NCBI GenBank assembly: GCA_002305445.1
Contig: DBRA01000022.1
Span: 1-13,489, forward strand
Source of the DNA: Clostridiales bacterium UBA1380
Lineage (GTDB): Bacteria > Bacillota > Clostridia > Oscillospirales > CAG-272
Direction: 5' to 3'
DNA length: 13,489 bases
Under the pieces are notes generated by a model. The model saw nothing but the letters and a program-made list of their open reading frames with translations. It was not told the origin of the DNA and did not search any database. The translations under genes were made by a program, and so were the position numbers. Below, in pieces: positions 1 through 9,784 of the stretch (positions are counted from its first letter, which is position 1; each line of letters starts with the position of its first letter).

Positions 1-432
1 CCACGAGAACGGCAGGCGCTGTATGTGCGAGTAAAGGCTCGAGCGCATCGATTCCGCGTAGAACTCCGAGCCCATCGAGTTCCAAACGCGCGATAAATAT
101 CCGGTAAACGCCGACACAAGCGCGGTTCCGAGCACCGCGAGCGCTATATAATAAAAGCGGCCGGCGAGAAATACGCTTCCGCCGAGCCGCTCCGTCAGCG
201 CGAGCAGAGGGCCGGGCAATTCCGGCTCCGCGCCTCCGATAAGGCAGTCTATCATATATCGCAAGAGCTGCGGTATAAGGCTGTCAAGCACGGTGACCAG
301 CGCCGACGCTGCGAGCGCGGCGACAAAGCATACTCCGGTTTTTCCGCGGAGAAAACGCGCAACGAGAGCGGCGCGTCCGTTCGTGCCGCCGCGGGCGGCA
401 TCCGAGACTGGTTCTGCGGCGGATTGATTCAT
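1..432 (-). CDS. ABC exporter, N-terminal transmembrane part (cut by window edge)
   Basis: The first 144 residues are visible; the rest lies left of the window. A basic, Ala-rich cytoplasmic tail (about 1-32) is followed by a hydrophobic helix at about 33-56, a short extracytoplasmic stretch and a second helix at about 93-114. The visible part ends in HIQRLPFSW, the sequence typical of the first intracellular loop of type I ABC exporters (ABC_membrane fold), so a C-terminal ATPase domain is expected beyond the edge. Substrate cannot be told: this fold serves multidrug, lipid and peptide exporters. The ATG at 432 is the only conventional in-frame start near the ribosome site, but the GGAGG tract lies about 16 nt upstream, longer than usual, and a weak GGGA sits closer. 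It has its own promoter and is separate from the next operon. Confidence 0.82.
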   Translation of the reverse strand, partial: MNQSAAEPVSDAARGGTNGRAALVARFLRGKTGVCFVAALAASALVTVLDSLIPQLLRYMIDCLIGGAEPELPGPLLALTERLGGSVFLAGRFYYIALAVLGTALVSAFTGYLSRVWNSMGSEFYAESMRSSLYSHIQRLPFSW

Positions 433-488
433 CGTGTTTCCCGTAATAACACCTCCCTGTGGATAAAATATGCGGCGAAACAAACGTT

Positions 489-517
489 ATTCTACCGCAC
501 TGACGTTAAACTGTCAA
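489..517 (-). promoter_or_regulatory. Sigma-A type promoter of the ABC exporter gene
   Basis: Read on the minus strand, the -35 box TTGACA (512-517) and -10 box TAGAAT (489-494) are exactly 17 bp apart. This puts transcription start near 482 and leaves about 50 nt of leader before the ATG at 432. Confidence 0.8.
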
Positions 518-578
518 CGTGCTTCCAGTAAATGTAATATATTTGTAAAATTGTGAAAATATTGGAAATATAATTAAA

Positions 579-600
579 GCGCCGTATATTTATACGACGC
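579..600 (-). terminator. Possible terminator after the carboxypeptidase-like gene
   Basis: Ten-base arms (579-588 and 591-600) pair with one G-T wobble in the minus-strand RNA, which then continues with a U-rich but interrupted stretch (TTTAATTATATTT). It lies 60 bp past the stop at 660 and before the ABC promoter's downstream gene. The broken U tract and tight AT-rich loop make it a moderate candidate only. Confidence 0.45.
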
Positions 601-659
601 TCCCGTTATATGTATTCATATAGTATGTGTTTACTGTTATTTCTTCTCATCGTCCGGCG

Positions 660-1967
660 CTATCTGTACCGGCGCTGCTTCATCATGCGCCGGTAGCGCA
701 CGATGGAGTTGATAATGACGTAGGCGACCGATATGACGACGGCGGAGACGACTGTTGCGATGAAGAACCTGCTCGTGGCGAACCGCTTTATGCCCTCCAT
801 CGTATACAGGAAGTCGCTGCGCGACACGCCGGAGGTTGTGACGAGGTCGACCGTGCCGATTATCTCGCCGTTCAGTATTACGGTTATCATACCCGCCTTC
901 TGCCCGAGCTCTACCGGTGCCGTCAGGCTGTCCGAGATCGTCTTGTAGCTGTATGTGACGTCGGTGCCGACGTTCGTGTCGGTCGGCAGGTACAGCTCGA
1001 GAGACTGCGCGGGCACGAGCGTGACGTAGTCGAGCGAGCTCGACAGCGTCACCGGTATCTCGCATATAACCGTTTTGTCCGACAGCACGCTGATGTAGCC
1101 GTAGCCGCCAAACGCCCAGTCAAGCATCTTTCTCGCGGCGACGTAGTTCGTCAGCGCGCCGCTCTCGTCCTCGATGCCGCCCATCGCGACCGCAAGATAC
1201 GTCAGCCCCGCGCGGGTCGCCGTCGCGACGACGGCGAAGCCCGCCTGCGTCGTGCTGCCGGCGTTCATGCCCGTCGCGCCGTTGTAGAAGTAGCGCGTCT
1301 CGGTGTTCTTCGCGATCAGGTAGTTGCGGTTGTAGACGTTTCTGTAGTCGCTCTTGTTCGTCGCGTTCATGACATACTTGGGCTCCGCGACGATCGACAT
1401 GAAGTACGGTATCTTCGCGCAGTGCTTCGCGATTATCGCGGTGTCGCGCACGGTCGTAAACATGGCTTCGTCGTGCATGCCGGTCGGGTTCGCGTAGCGC
1501 GTGTTGACCGCGCCGAGCTCCGCGGCGCGCGCGTTCATGCGCAAGACGAACGCGTCGACCGAGCCGGCGACCGTGATCGCGAGCACCTGAGCCGCGTCGT
1601 TCGCGCCGCCGACGAGCAATGCGTTGAGCATATCGGCGACGGTGACTTTCTCGCCCTCGACAAGGCCGATGTTGTTGCCGACTACGCCCTTCAGCATGTC
1701 GGCGGTGACGGTTATGACGCGGTCGGGGTCGTTCCCGAGCGCTTCGATCGCAAGGATTCCCGTCATCAGCTTGACGGTCGACGCGGGGTAGATGACCTCG
1801 TCCGCGTTTTGCTCGTAAAGCGTTACGTCGTTTTCGAAATTGTAGAGAAGCGCGCCGTCCACGCCTGTTATATCGGGCGGGTCGAGCGCGGCCGCCGGCA
1901 ACGCGAGCGCGGCGACGGCCGTTATCATGACAATGAGCGCGGCGACAGCCGCGCCGATGCGTTTCAT
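660..1967 (-). CDS. DacF/PBP5-like D-Ala-D-Ala carboxypeptidase homologue with degenerate active site
   Basis: A peptidase S11-family envelope protein of 435 residues. A signal peptide (1-28, ending ALPAAA) leads into the penicillin-binding fold. The nucleophile motif SxxK is intact (S63-T-V-K66 in PASTVKLMTG). The second motif, normally SxN, reads G121-A-N123, and the KTG motif reads N235-A-G237 inside ATGMNAGSTTQAG, which otherwise aligns with the usual ATGxKTGxTxxAG. A beta-rich C-terminal domain (about 285-380) and a membrane helix near 398-422 with a basic tail follow. Active members trim pentapeptides of peptidoglycan on the outer face; this one may be inactive, altered or a binding protein. 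The start at 1967 is chosen because GGAGG lies 8 nt upstream and the signal peptide begins there; another ATG 21 nt upstream has a weaker site. It is last in the lepA-to-rlmH run, after a 181-nt gap. Confidence 0.88.
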   Translation of the reverse strand: MKRIGAAVAALIVMITAVAALALPAAALDPPDITGVDGALLYNFENDVTLYEQNADEVIYPASTVKLMTGILAIEALGNDPDRVITVTADMLKGVVGNNIGLVEGEKVTVADMLNALLVGGANDAAQVLAITVAGSVDAFVLRMNARAAELGAVNTRYANPTGMHDEAMFTTVRDTAIIAKHCAKIPYFMSIVAEPKYVMNATNKSDYRNVYNRNYLIAKNTETRYFYNGATGMNAGSTTQAGFAVVATATRAGLTYLAVAMGGIEDESGALTNYVAARKMLDWAFGGYGYISVLSDKTVICEIPVTLSSSLDYVTLVPAQSLELYLPTDTNVGTDVTYSYKTISDSLTAPVELGQKAGMITVILNGEIIGTVDLVTTSGVSRSDFLYTMEGIKRFATSRFFIATVVSAVVISVAYVIINSIVRYRRMMKQRRYR

Positions 1968-1997
1968 GGCATACGCCTCCACTTTCATACGTCATTC

Positions 1998-2013
1998 CCG
2001 CCCGTCGGGGCGG
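1998..2013 (-). other. Small GC-rich stem-loop ahead of the carboxypeptidase-like gene
   Basis: CCGCCC and GGGCGG arms enclose a 4-nt loop about 30 nt upstream of the chosen start. A further weaker pairing, CCTGTC with GACAGG, lies at about 2020-2041. No U tract follows, so these are not intrinsic terminators. They could affect translation or be chance in GC-rich DNA. Confidence 0.3.
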
Positions 2014-2104
2014 TGCGCCGCCTGTCTTGCGCCGGACAGGGCGTCGGTCTTACATCGATTTCTCGTCGGAGCGGCGAGCCTGTCCCGTTTAAGCGCGGCT
2101 TAGA

Positions 2105-2126
2105 CGGTAAACGGAACGGTTTACCG
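2105..2126 (-). repeat. Inverted repeat (8-bp arms) between rlmH and the carboxypeptidase-like gene
   Basis: CGGTAAAC and GTTTACCG surround a 6-nt centre, 23 bp past the rlmH stop. There is no T run behind it on either strand. It may be a processing site or a protein-binding site. I see no promoter in this 181-nt gap, so the downstream gene is probably reached from upstream. Confidence 0.35.
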
Positions 2127-2148
2127 GACCCGCAGCCCGTCACGGCCG

Positions 2149-2631
2149 CTACTTGTGGTACTTTCTGCCCGCGGATATGGACAGCGAGCGGTAGAGCGCC
2201 TCGAGCAGCACGACGCGGGCGAGGCGGTGCGGCAGCGTCAGCGCGGACAGCGAGACGCGCGCGTCGCACGCGTCCTTGACGGACTTGTGCAGCCCGCAGC
2301 TCGAGCCGATCACGAACGCGGCTTCGCCCGCTTCGTCGCGCGCGGCGGCGACGATCGCGGCAAGCTCTGCCGAGTCCGGGCGCGTGCCCTCGATGCACAG
2401 CGCGAACTTTCTCGCACGCGGCGGGAGCAGCCGCATAATCTTCGGCGCTTCGGCGGCGAGAGCAGCGTCTATCTCGCGGTCGGAGGGGTCGTCCGGCAGG
2501 CGCGCGGCGTCGTATTCGGCGAAGCGCAGCTCCGCGAACGCGGATATGCGCTTCGCGTACTCGGCGCAGGCGTCGCGGAAGTACGCCTCCTTCATATCGG
2601 ACGGCGCGATTACGGTTATTCTGAACATCAT
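2149..2631 (-). CDS. rlmH: 23S rRNA (pseudouridine-1915 N3) methyltransferase RlmH
   Basis: Encodes a 160-residue SPOUT-class methyltransferase, the usual length for RlmH, which uses S-adenosylmethionine to methylate pseudouridine 1915 in helix 69 of 23S rRNA on assembled ribosomes. The N-terminus (MFRITVIA) is typical. The knot region carries FVIGSSCGL at 106-114, where the family usually has FVIGGSxG. The late helix LTLPHRLARVVLLEALYR (131-148) and the C-terminal KYHK are strong family marks. Two ATGs stand in tandem at 2631 and 2628; the first is used here because AAGGG lies 7 nt upstream. The gene begins 13 bp after the WalJ-type gene ends, an order known from other Firmicutes, so the two are almost surely cotranscribed. 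Confidence 0.95.
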   Translation of the reverse strand: MMFRITVIAPSDMKEAYFRDACAEYAKRISAFAELRFAEYDAARLPDDPSDREIDAALAAEAPKIMRLLPPRARKFALCIEGTRPDSAELAAIVAAARDEAGEAAFVIGSSCGLHKSVKDACDARVSLSALTLPHRLARVVLLEALYRSLSISAGRKYHK

Positions 2632-2644
2632 CCGTATACCCTTA

Positions 2645-3442
2645 TCATATCGCGACGGACTCGCGCTCGCCGTCCGTTATGACGGTCGGGCGGTCGGGCG
2701 CGGCGGCTACGACGCATACGTCGGCGAAGCCGCTTGCGTACAGCGCGCCGCGGACGCAGCCGAGCGCCGCGTCGGGCGTGTTGTTTTCGCGCGATATGTG
2801 CGCGAGGCCGAGCAAGGTCGCTCCGCTTTTCGCAAGCGCGACGGCGAGAGAAGCGCAGTCGTCGTTGCAAAGATGGCCGCGCGGAGACGCGATGCGGCGC
2901 TTCAGTTCCGCCGGATACGGGCCGGACGCGAGCATCGCCGTGTCGTGGTTGCATTCGATGAGCGCCGAGCGGCAGCCGCACAGCGCGGCATATACCTCCG
3001 GCGTCGCGGCGCCGAGGTCGGTCACGACACCGGCGCGCTCGCCCGTCTCGGCGTCCTCGAAGACGTAGCCGACGTTCATCGCCGAGTCGTGCGGCGCGAT
3101 GAACGAGCGCACAACGAGCGGACCGACCTCGACCGTAAAGAGCGAGCCGTGGACGACCGCGGCGCGTTCGAGCCAGCCGCCGCGCAGTATCGCGCGGCGC
3201 GCCGTCGGCTCGGTCATGTGGACGGGCAGCGCGAACTTTTTCGACAGCATCTCGAGCCCGGATATGTGGTCGGAGTGCTCGTGCGTTACAAAGACGGCGT
3301 CGGGCAGCGGTTCGCCCGCTTCATCGAGCGCGCGCAGAAAAGCGCGCGCGCTGCGCCCGCAGTCGACGAGCACGCTCGCGCCGCGCGCGCAGACAAGCGC
3401 GGCGTTGCCGCCGGATCCGGAAAAAAGCGTAATTATCCTCAA
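2645..3442 (-). CDS. WalJ/YycJ-type metallo-beta-lactamase-fold hydrolase
   Basis: The 265-residue product has the length and motif series of the YycJ/WalJ group: an N-terminal LFSGSGGNA, the metal-binding H54-E-H56-S-D58-H59 (THEHSDHISG), PHD at 118-119, TDLG at 141-144, ECNHD at 163-167, RGHLCND at 188-194 and LAHISRENN at 213-221. Relatives are cytoplasmic, probably two-metal nucleases or phosphodiesterases linked in Firmicutes to cell-wall and DNA-replication homeostasis; the exact substrate is unsettled. The start is taken as TTG at 3442, which overlaps the upstream stop (TTGA) and has AGAGGG 5 nt before it. The frame stays open far upstream, but that stretch is the antisense-free shadow of the neighbouring membrane protein gene. 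Overlap implies translational coupling. Confidence 0.9.
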   Translation of the reverse strand: MRIITLFSGSGGNAALVCARGASVLVDCGRSARAFLRALDEAGEPLPDAVFVTHEHSDHISGLEMLSKKFALPVHMTEPTARRAILRGGWLERAAVVHGSLFTVEVGPLVVRSFIAPHDSAMNVGYVFEDAETGERAGVVTDLGAATPEVYAALCGCRSALIECNHDTAMLASGPYPAELKRRIASPRGHLCNDDCASLAVALAKSGATLLGLAHISRENNTPDAALGCVRGALYASGFADVCVVAAAPDRPTVITDGERESVAI

Positions 3443-3840
3443 AGTGTCCCTCTGAAAAACGGAATCGTGAACAGCTCGATTACCTCGAAGCCGAACGTGA
3501 ATATGAACGCGAAGATGAACATGAGCAGCGGGCGCGAGCGGCGGCGCCGTTCGCGCACGGCCTCGATGACGGCGGTCTTCTCGTCGTAGGTCAGCTCGTC
3601 CGGCAGATCGTCGTACTCCGGCACCGGCACGGACAGACCGCGGTTTATAAGCGTATACGCGAGCACGCAGCCGGACGCGGCGAGCACATAGCCGGTCGTC
3701 AGAATCTTGTAGCCGAGCACGTTGTCGTACATCGCGAACAGCGCGAGCAGCCCGCGATACAGCAGAAACACGCCGGCGACTATGGCTAAAAGGCACCAGA
3801 AAAGCCGCCAGTTGAACTTTTTCCGTGTGTTTTCTTTCAT
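3439..3840 (-). CDS. Small three-helix membrane protein of unknown function
   Basis: I do not recognise this 133-residue family. It has a basic N-terminus (MKENTRKKFNWR), hydrophobic helices at about 13-36, 46-66 and 105-127, and between the second and third an acidic loop (EYDDLPDELTYDEK) followed by a strongly basic segment (RERRRRSR, about 96-103). A CGGGG tract lies about 8 nt before the ATG at 3840. It starts 34 bp after lepA and its stop overlaps the start of the WalJ-type gene by one nucleotide pair, so it belongs to the operon. Placement beside a WalJ-type enzyme hints at an envelope role, but that is guesswork. Confidence 0.85.
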   Translation of the reverse strand: MKENTRKKFNWRLFWCLLAIVAGVFLLYRGLLALFAMYDNVLGYKILTTGYVLAASGCVLAYTLINRGLSVPVPEYDDLPDELTYDEKTAVIEAVRERRRRSRPLLMFIFAFIFTFGFEVIELFTIPFFRGTL

Positions 3841-3874
3841 TTATATACCCCGTTTTTATAAAACGCAGCGCGCG

Positions 3875-5683
3875 TCAGTCGCCGTCGTCGAGCTTGAGGA
3901 CGGCGACGAACGCCTCGGGGCTGACTTCGACGCTGCCGAGGCGGCGCATCTTCTTCTTGCCTTCCTTCTGCTTCTCCAGCAGCTTTTTCTTTCGCGTGAT
4001 GTCGCCGCCGTAGCACTTGGCGAGAACGTCCTTGCGCAGCGCCTTGACCGTTTCGCGCGCGATTATCTTGGAGCCGATCGCCGCCTGTATTGGTATCTCG
4101 AAGAGTGCTCTCGGAATGTTGTCGCGCAGCTTCTCGGCGATCCTGCGCGCGCGCGGATACGCCTTTTCGGCGTGGACGATGAACGTCAGCGCGTCGACCG
4201 GCTCGCCGTTGAGCAAGAAGTCGAGCTTGACGAGGTTGGACTCGCGGTATTCGAGGAATTCGTAGTCGAGCGACGCGTAGCCCTTCGAGCGGCTCTTCAG
4301 CGCGTCGAAGAAGTCGTATATGATCTCGTTCAGCGGCAGTTCATAGTGCAGTTCGACGCGCGTCTCGTCGAGGTACTTCATGTCGACGAACACGCCGCGG
4401 CGGTCCTTGCACAGTTCCATAAGCGAGCCCATATAGTCGGTCGGCGTAATGATGCTCGCCTTGACGATGGGCTCCTCGGCGCTGTCGATCGCGTCGGGCG
4501 ACGGGTATGACGACGGGTTGTCGATGTACCTCACCTCGCCGCCGCGCATGTTGACCCTGTATATAACGCTCGGCGCGGTCGTGATCAAGTCGAGGTTGAA
4601 TTCGCGCTCGAGCCGCTCGTCGATGATCTCCATGTGCAATAGACCCAAAAATCCGCAGCGGAAGCCGAAGCCGAGCGCCGCGGACGTCTCCGGCTCGAAC
4701 GACAGCGCCGCGTCGTTAAGACGCAGCTTTTCGAGCGCGTCGCGCAGATCGCCGTAGCGCGCGCCGTCGACGGGATATATGCCGGCGAAGACCATCGGCT
4801 GCACCTTCTTGAAGCCGGGCAGCGGGCTCGCGGGGTTCTCGGCGGACACGATCGTGTCGCCGACCGCCGTGTCGGACACGGTCTTTATCGACGCCGTGAT
4901 GTAGCCGACGTCGCCGGCGTACAGCCGCTCCTTCGGCGTCAGCCCGAACGCGTTCATGCAGCCGACCTCGACCGTGTCGAACTCGGCGCCGGTCGCGGAC
5001 ATGCGGATGCGCTCTCCGGGGCCGACGGAGCCGGACACGATGCGCACATACGCCAGAACGCCGAGATAGGCGTTGTATACGGAGTCGAAGATGAGCGCGC
5101 GCAGCGGCTCGTCCGTGCGGTCGGCGGGCGCGGGGATGCGCTCGATTATCGCGGTCATGACGTCGCGTATGTTTTCGCCCGTTTTGGCGGAAACGGCGGG
5201 GCAGTCCGACGCGTCGACGCCGATGATGTCCTCGATCTCGCGGCGGCAGCGCTCGACATCGGCCGACGGCAGGTCGATCTTGTTGATGACGGGCACGATC
5301 TCGAGTCCGGCGTCTATCGCAAGGTAGGCGTTGGCGAGCGTCTGCGCCTCGACTCCCTGCGTGGCGTCGACGACGAGCAGCGCGCCCTCGCAGGCGGAAA
5401 GCGAACGGCTGACCTCGTAGTTGAAGTCGACGTGCCCGGGGGTGTCGATAAGGTTCAGCTCCCACTGCGTGCCGTCGGGCGCGTCGTAGTCGATGCGGAC
5501 GGCGTGCGCCTTTATCGTGATGCCGCGCTCGCGCTCGAGGTCCATGTCGTCAAGAAGCTGCTCCTCCATGTCGCGCGATTCGACGGCGCGCGAGAACTCG
5601 AGGATTCGGTCGGCGAGCGTGGATTTGCCGTGGTCGATGTGTGCGATGATGCAGAAATTGCGTACGCGCGAGCGGTCGGTCAT
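3875..5683 (-). CDS. lepA: Elongation factor 4 (LepA), ribosome-associated GTPase
   Basis: Full-length 602-residue LepA/EF4, a translational GTPase that acts on the ribosome during initiation or under stress and can back-translocate stalled complexes. G1 is AHIDHGKST (14-22), G2 RGIT in ERGITIKAHA, G3 DTPGHVDF (near 80), G4 NKID (near 134) and G5 SAKTG (near 167). Elongation-factor domains II and III follow, then the LepA-specific C-terminal domain with CYGGDITRKKKLLEKQKEGKKKM and the end LGSVEVSPEAFVAVLKLD. The ATG at 5683 has GAGGT 9 nt upstream. It is first in a five-gene run, and its promoter stands back-to-back with that of uvrA. Confidence 0.98.
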   Translation of the reverse strand: MTDRSRVRNFCIIAHIDHGKSTLADRILEFSRAVESRDMEEQLLDDMDLERERGITIKAHAVRIDYDAPDGTQWELNLIDTPGHVDFNYEVSRSLSACEGALLVVDATQGVEAQTLANAYLAIDAGLEIVPVINKIDLPSADVERCRREIEDIIGVDASDCPAVSAKTGENIRDVMTAIIERIPAPADRTDEPLRALIFDSVYNAYLGVLAYVRIVSGSVGPGERIRMSATGAEFDTVEVGCMNAFGLTPKERLYAGDVGYITASIKTVSDTAVGDTIVSAENPASPLPGFKKVQPMVFAGIYPVDGARYGDLRDALEKLRLNDAALSFEPETSAALGFGFRCGFLGLLHMEIIDERLEREFNLDLITTAPSVIYRVNMRGGEVRYIDNPSSYPSPDAIDSAEEPIVKASIITPTDYMGSLMELCKDRRGVFVDMKYLDETRVELHYELPLNEIIYDFFDALKSRSKGYASLDYEFLEYRESNLVKLDFLLNGEPVDALTFIVHAEKAYPRARRIAEKLRDNIPRALFEIPIQAAIGSKIIARETVKALRKDVLAKCYGGDITRKKKLLEKQKEGKKKMRRLGSVEVSPEAFVAVLKLDDGD

Positions 5684-5745
5684 GCTTTTTTTACCTCATT
5701 TTTTCGCCGTCTGTTATCCGGCGGAAGTCTATGACTATTCTATAT

Positions 5746-5774
5746 ATTATATATCCGGCAAAGCCGCGTGTCAA
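5746..5774 (-). promoter_or_regulatory. Consensus sigma-A promoter of the lepA operon
   Basis: On the minus strand TTGACA (5769-5774) and TATAAT (5746-5751) are separated by 17 bp, a perfect match to consensus. Transcription should start near 5739, giving a leader of about 55 nt. Confidence 0.9.
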
Positions 5775-5786
5775 CCTTGACACGCG
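5765..5786. repeat. 22-bp palindrome made of the lepA and uvrA -35 boxes
   Basis: CGCGTGTCAA and TTGACACGCG are exact 10-bp inverted arms with a CC centre. Each arm contains the complete TTGACA box of one of the two divergent promoters, so the boxes are only 2 bp apart. Confidence 0.9.
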
Positions 5787-5805
5787 CGGTAAATTGTTGT
5801 ATACT
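5777..5805 (+). promoter_or_regulatory. Sigma-A promoter of uvrA
   Basis: TTGACA (5777-5782) and TATACT (5800-5805) with a 17-bp spacer. Transcription should begin near 5812, about 160 nt before the uvrA start. I see no Gram-positive type LexA box (GAAC-N4-GTTC) over it. Confidence 0.85.
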
Positions 5806-5811
5806 GTAGCG

Positions 5812-5972
5812 GTACGCACATCAGTTCGCGCACGAATTTACACCAATGCTGCGTAAATCTGCCGGCTGCGGCATGATATGACAAATGCCGCTCCCCCTCC
5901 GCGGATGCGCGCAGCACATACATAAGCACGATATCGCCGGCTCACCGGCTTAAAAAGGACGTCAAACAGTAT
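5812..5972 (+). other. Long, potentially folded leader of uvrA
   Basis: Outer arms TGCTGCG (5847-5853) and CGCAGCA (5910-5916) pair exactly and enclose a hairpin of GCGGCAT (5868-5874) with ATGCCGC (5885-5891). A third hairpin, GCCGG-ctca-CCGGC (5936-5949), ends just before the AAAAAGGA ribosome site. A 12-bp dyad TTCG-cgca-CGAA lies at 5825-5836. An 11-codon reading frame at 5846-5881 has no ribosome site and is not called. No known riboswitch class is recognised. Confidence 0.35.
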
Positions 5973-8846
<2,874 letters not shown>

Positions 8847-8869
8847 CGGCGCGTCCGCACCGCTAAGAC

Positions 8870-8898
8870 AAAAAGAGCACCGGAAACGGTGCTCTTTT
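8870..8898. terminator. Bidirectional terminator between uvrA and the TetR gene
   Basis: GAGCACCG and CGGTGCTC form a perfect 8-bp stem around a GAAA loop, flanked by an A run on the left and TTTT on the right. It can serve uvrA on the plus strand (24 bp after its stop) and the TetR gene on the minus strand. The remaining stretch to 8993 holds nothing I recognise. Confidence 0.92.
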
Positions 8899-8993
8899 CA
8901 TATGCTTTGCGTGTCGCCGATAGTGCGCACATCATATGTATGCAGTATAGCGGCAGCAATAGCGCCATAATTCAGCGGCCGCCGCGCGCGTCA

Positions 8994-9554
8994 TCAGCGC
9001 AGCAGGCCCTTCATCAGCAGCGTCTCGATCTCGGCCGCGGTTCTGCCCGTATCCGTGCGGCCGGCGCGCTTCTGCGCTTTACAGTAGGCGTAGATGAACG
9101 ACGCGCACGCCTCGGCCGTCGCGCCCGGCTGGCACTGCTTCAGCTCGCCGTACATCGCGCCGTCCTCGATGACACCGGCGACGGTTGCTATCAGCGAGTC
9201 CTTCGCGCGCCTTATCTCGGCGGCGGTGTCGGCGTCGACGCCCGCGTCGGCGCCGGTCATAACCATGTCGGCGAGCGCGCCGTTATTGTCGAATATGCCG
9301 ACGAGCAGCCGGATGATCTCGCGCGCCATCTGCGACGCGGGAGCGTCGCTTCCGTATATCTTTCTGATTTCGCCTTTGTAGTATTCGACGCCGTTTAATA
9401 CGGTTTCGAGGTAGAGCTGCGACTTGTTTTTGAAGTGGTAGTAAAGCGAGCCCTTCGCCACGCCCGCTTCGCGCGCGACGTCGTCCATGCTCGTGCTGTA
9501 GTAGCCTTTTTCCGCGAACAGCTTCGCCGCGGCGTTGATGATTGCCTCGTTCAT
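8994..9554 (-). CDS. TetR/AcrR-family transcriptional repressor
   Basis: A 186-residue regulator. The N-terminal TetR_N domain is clear: AAAKLFAEKGYYSTSMDDVAREAGVAKGSLYYHFKNK spans about 8-44, with the recognition helix around GVAKGSLYYHF. The helical C-terminal ligand domain (50-186) is divergent, so the inducer cannot be named. The start at 9554 is chosen because AGGAGGAG lies about 8 nt upstream and the HTH begins at once; the open frame runs 45 codons further but crosses the operator and promoter. A perfect palindrome at its transcription start implies autorepression. No efflux or enzyme gene lies downstream on its strand, so its further targets are elsewhere or include the divergent synthase gene. 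Confidence 0.93.
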   Translation of the reverse strand: MNEAIINAAAKLFAEKGYYSTSMDDVAREAGVAKGSLYYHFKNKSQLYLETVLNGVEYYKGEIRKIYGSDAPASQMAREIIRLLVGIFDNNGALADMVMTGADAGVDADTAAEIRRAKDSLIATVAGVIEDGAMYGELKQCQPGATAEACASFIYAYCKAQKRAGRTDTGRTAAEIETLLMKGLLR

Positions 9555-9580
9555 GATCTGCGCTCCTCCTGTTATGTTTT

Positions 9581-9600
9581 TGTACTGACCGGTCAGTACA
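9581..9600. promoter_or_regulatory. TetR-type operator, perfect 20-bp palindrome
   Basis: TGTACTGACCGGTCAGTACA equals its own reverse complement. It begins 3 bp downstream of the TetR gene's -10 box and therefore covers the transcription start. The GACCGGTC core is common in operators of TetR-family regulators. No second copy is seen in the window. Confidence 0.88.
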
Positions 9601-9603
9601 AAT

Positions 9604-9632
9604 ATTATATCTTCTTTTATGGCGTTTGTCAA
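9604..9632 (-). promoter_or_regulatory. Consensus sigma-A promoter of the TetR gene
   Basis: On the minus strand TTGACA (9627-9632) and TATAAT (9604-9609) stand 17 bp apart, directly upstream of the palindromic operator. Confidence 0.9.
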
Positions 9633-9683
9633 CAGCCGGCGAGGATTTATTTTTCCATCGTCTGGATAAATAATTTGAGCGTT

Positions 9684-9711
9684 TTGCAAGATTCCTATTG
9701 CAATCCTGCAA
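9684..9711. repeat. 28-bp imperfect inverted repeat over the synthase promoter
   Basis: TTGCAAGATT (9684-9693) and AATCCTGCAA (9702-9711) are complementary at 9 of 10 positions with an 8-bp centre. The repeat contains the -35 box of the downstream gene, a layout typical of a repressor or activator site. It differs entirely from the TetR palindrome about 85 bp away. Confidence 0.6.
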
Positions 9712-9726
9712 ATATAGTGTTATAAT
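9698..9726 (+). promoter_or_regulatory. Promoter of the DRE-TIM synthase gene
   Basis: TTGCAA (9698-9703) and TATAAT (9721-9726) with a 17-bp spacer. The -10 box is perfect and the -35 box deviates at two positions, fitting a regulated promoter. Transcription should start near 9733. Confidence 0.75.
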
Positions 9727-9784
9727 AGTCGCCAACCCTCCGATGGGAATATTGCGCATCCGAAGGAGTCAGAGACCGGAAATT

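Noticed and set aside
627..2279. Long plus-strand frame (550 codons) opposite the carboxypeptidase-like gene
   Set aside because: Arg/Val-rich antisense of a clear S11 protein with no ribosome site or family motif; expected in GC-rich DNA.
2645..3796. Longer N-terminal form of the WalJ-type hydrolase
   Set aside because: The extra 118 codons overlap the membrane protein gene in another frame, are Arg-rich and lack family similarity; the TTG at 3442 gives the normal length.
5806..5810. GTAGC half-site downstream of the uvrA -10 as a possible S24 operator
   Set aside because: The other arm AGCwAC is missing at the required spacing; uvrA does not appear to carry the repressor's dyad.
5825..5836. 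TTCG-cgca-CGAA as an SOS box of uvrA
   Set aside because: The Gram-positive box is GAAC-N4-GTTC, the opposite orientation of arms; only four bases per arm match.
9736..9768. Hairpin hiding the AAGGAG site of the synthase gene
   Set aside because: The pairing has several mismatches and a GATG/CATC core of four pairs; too weak to call.
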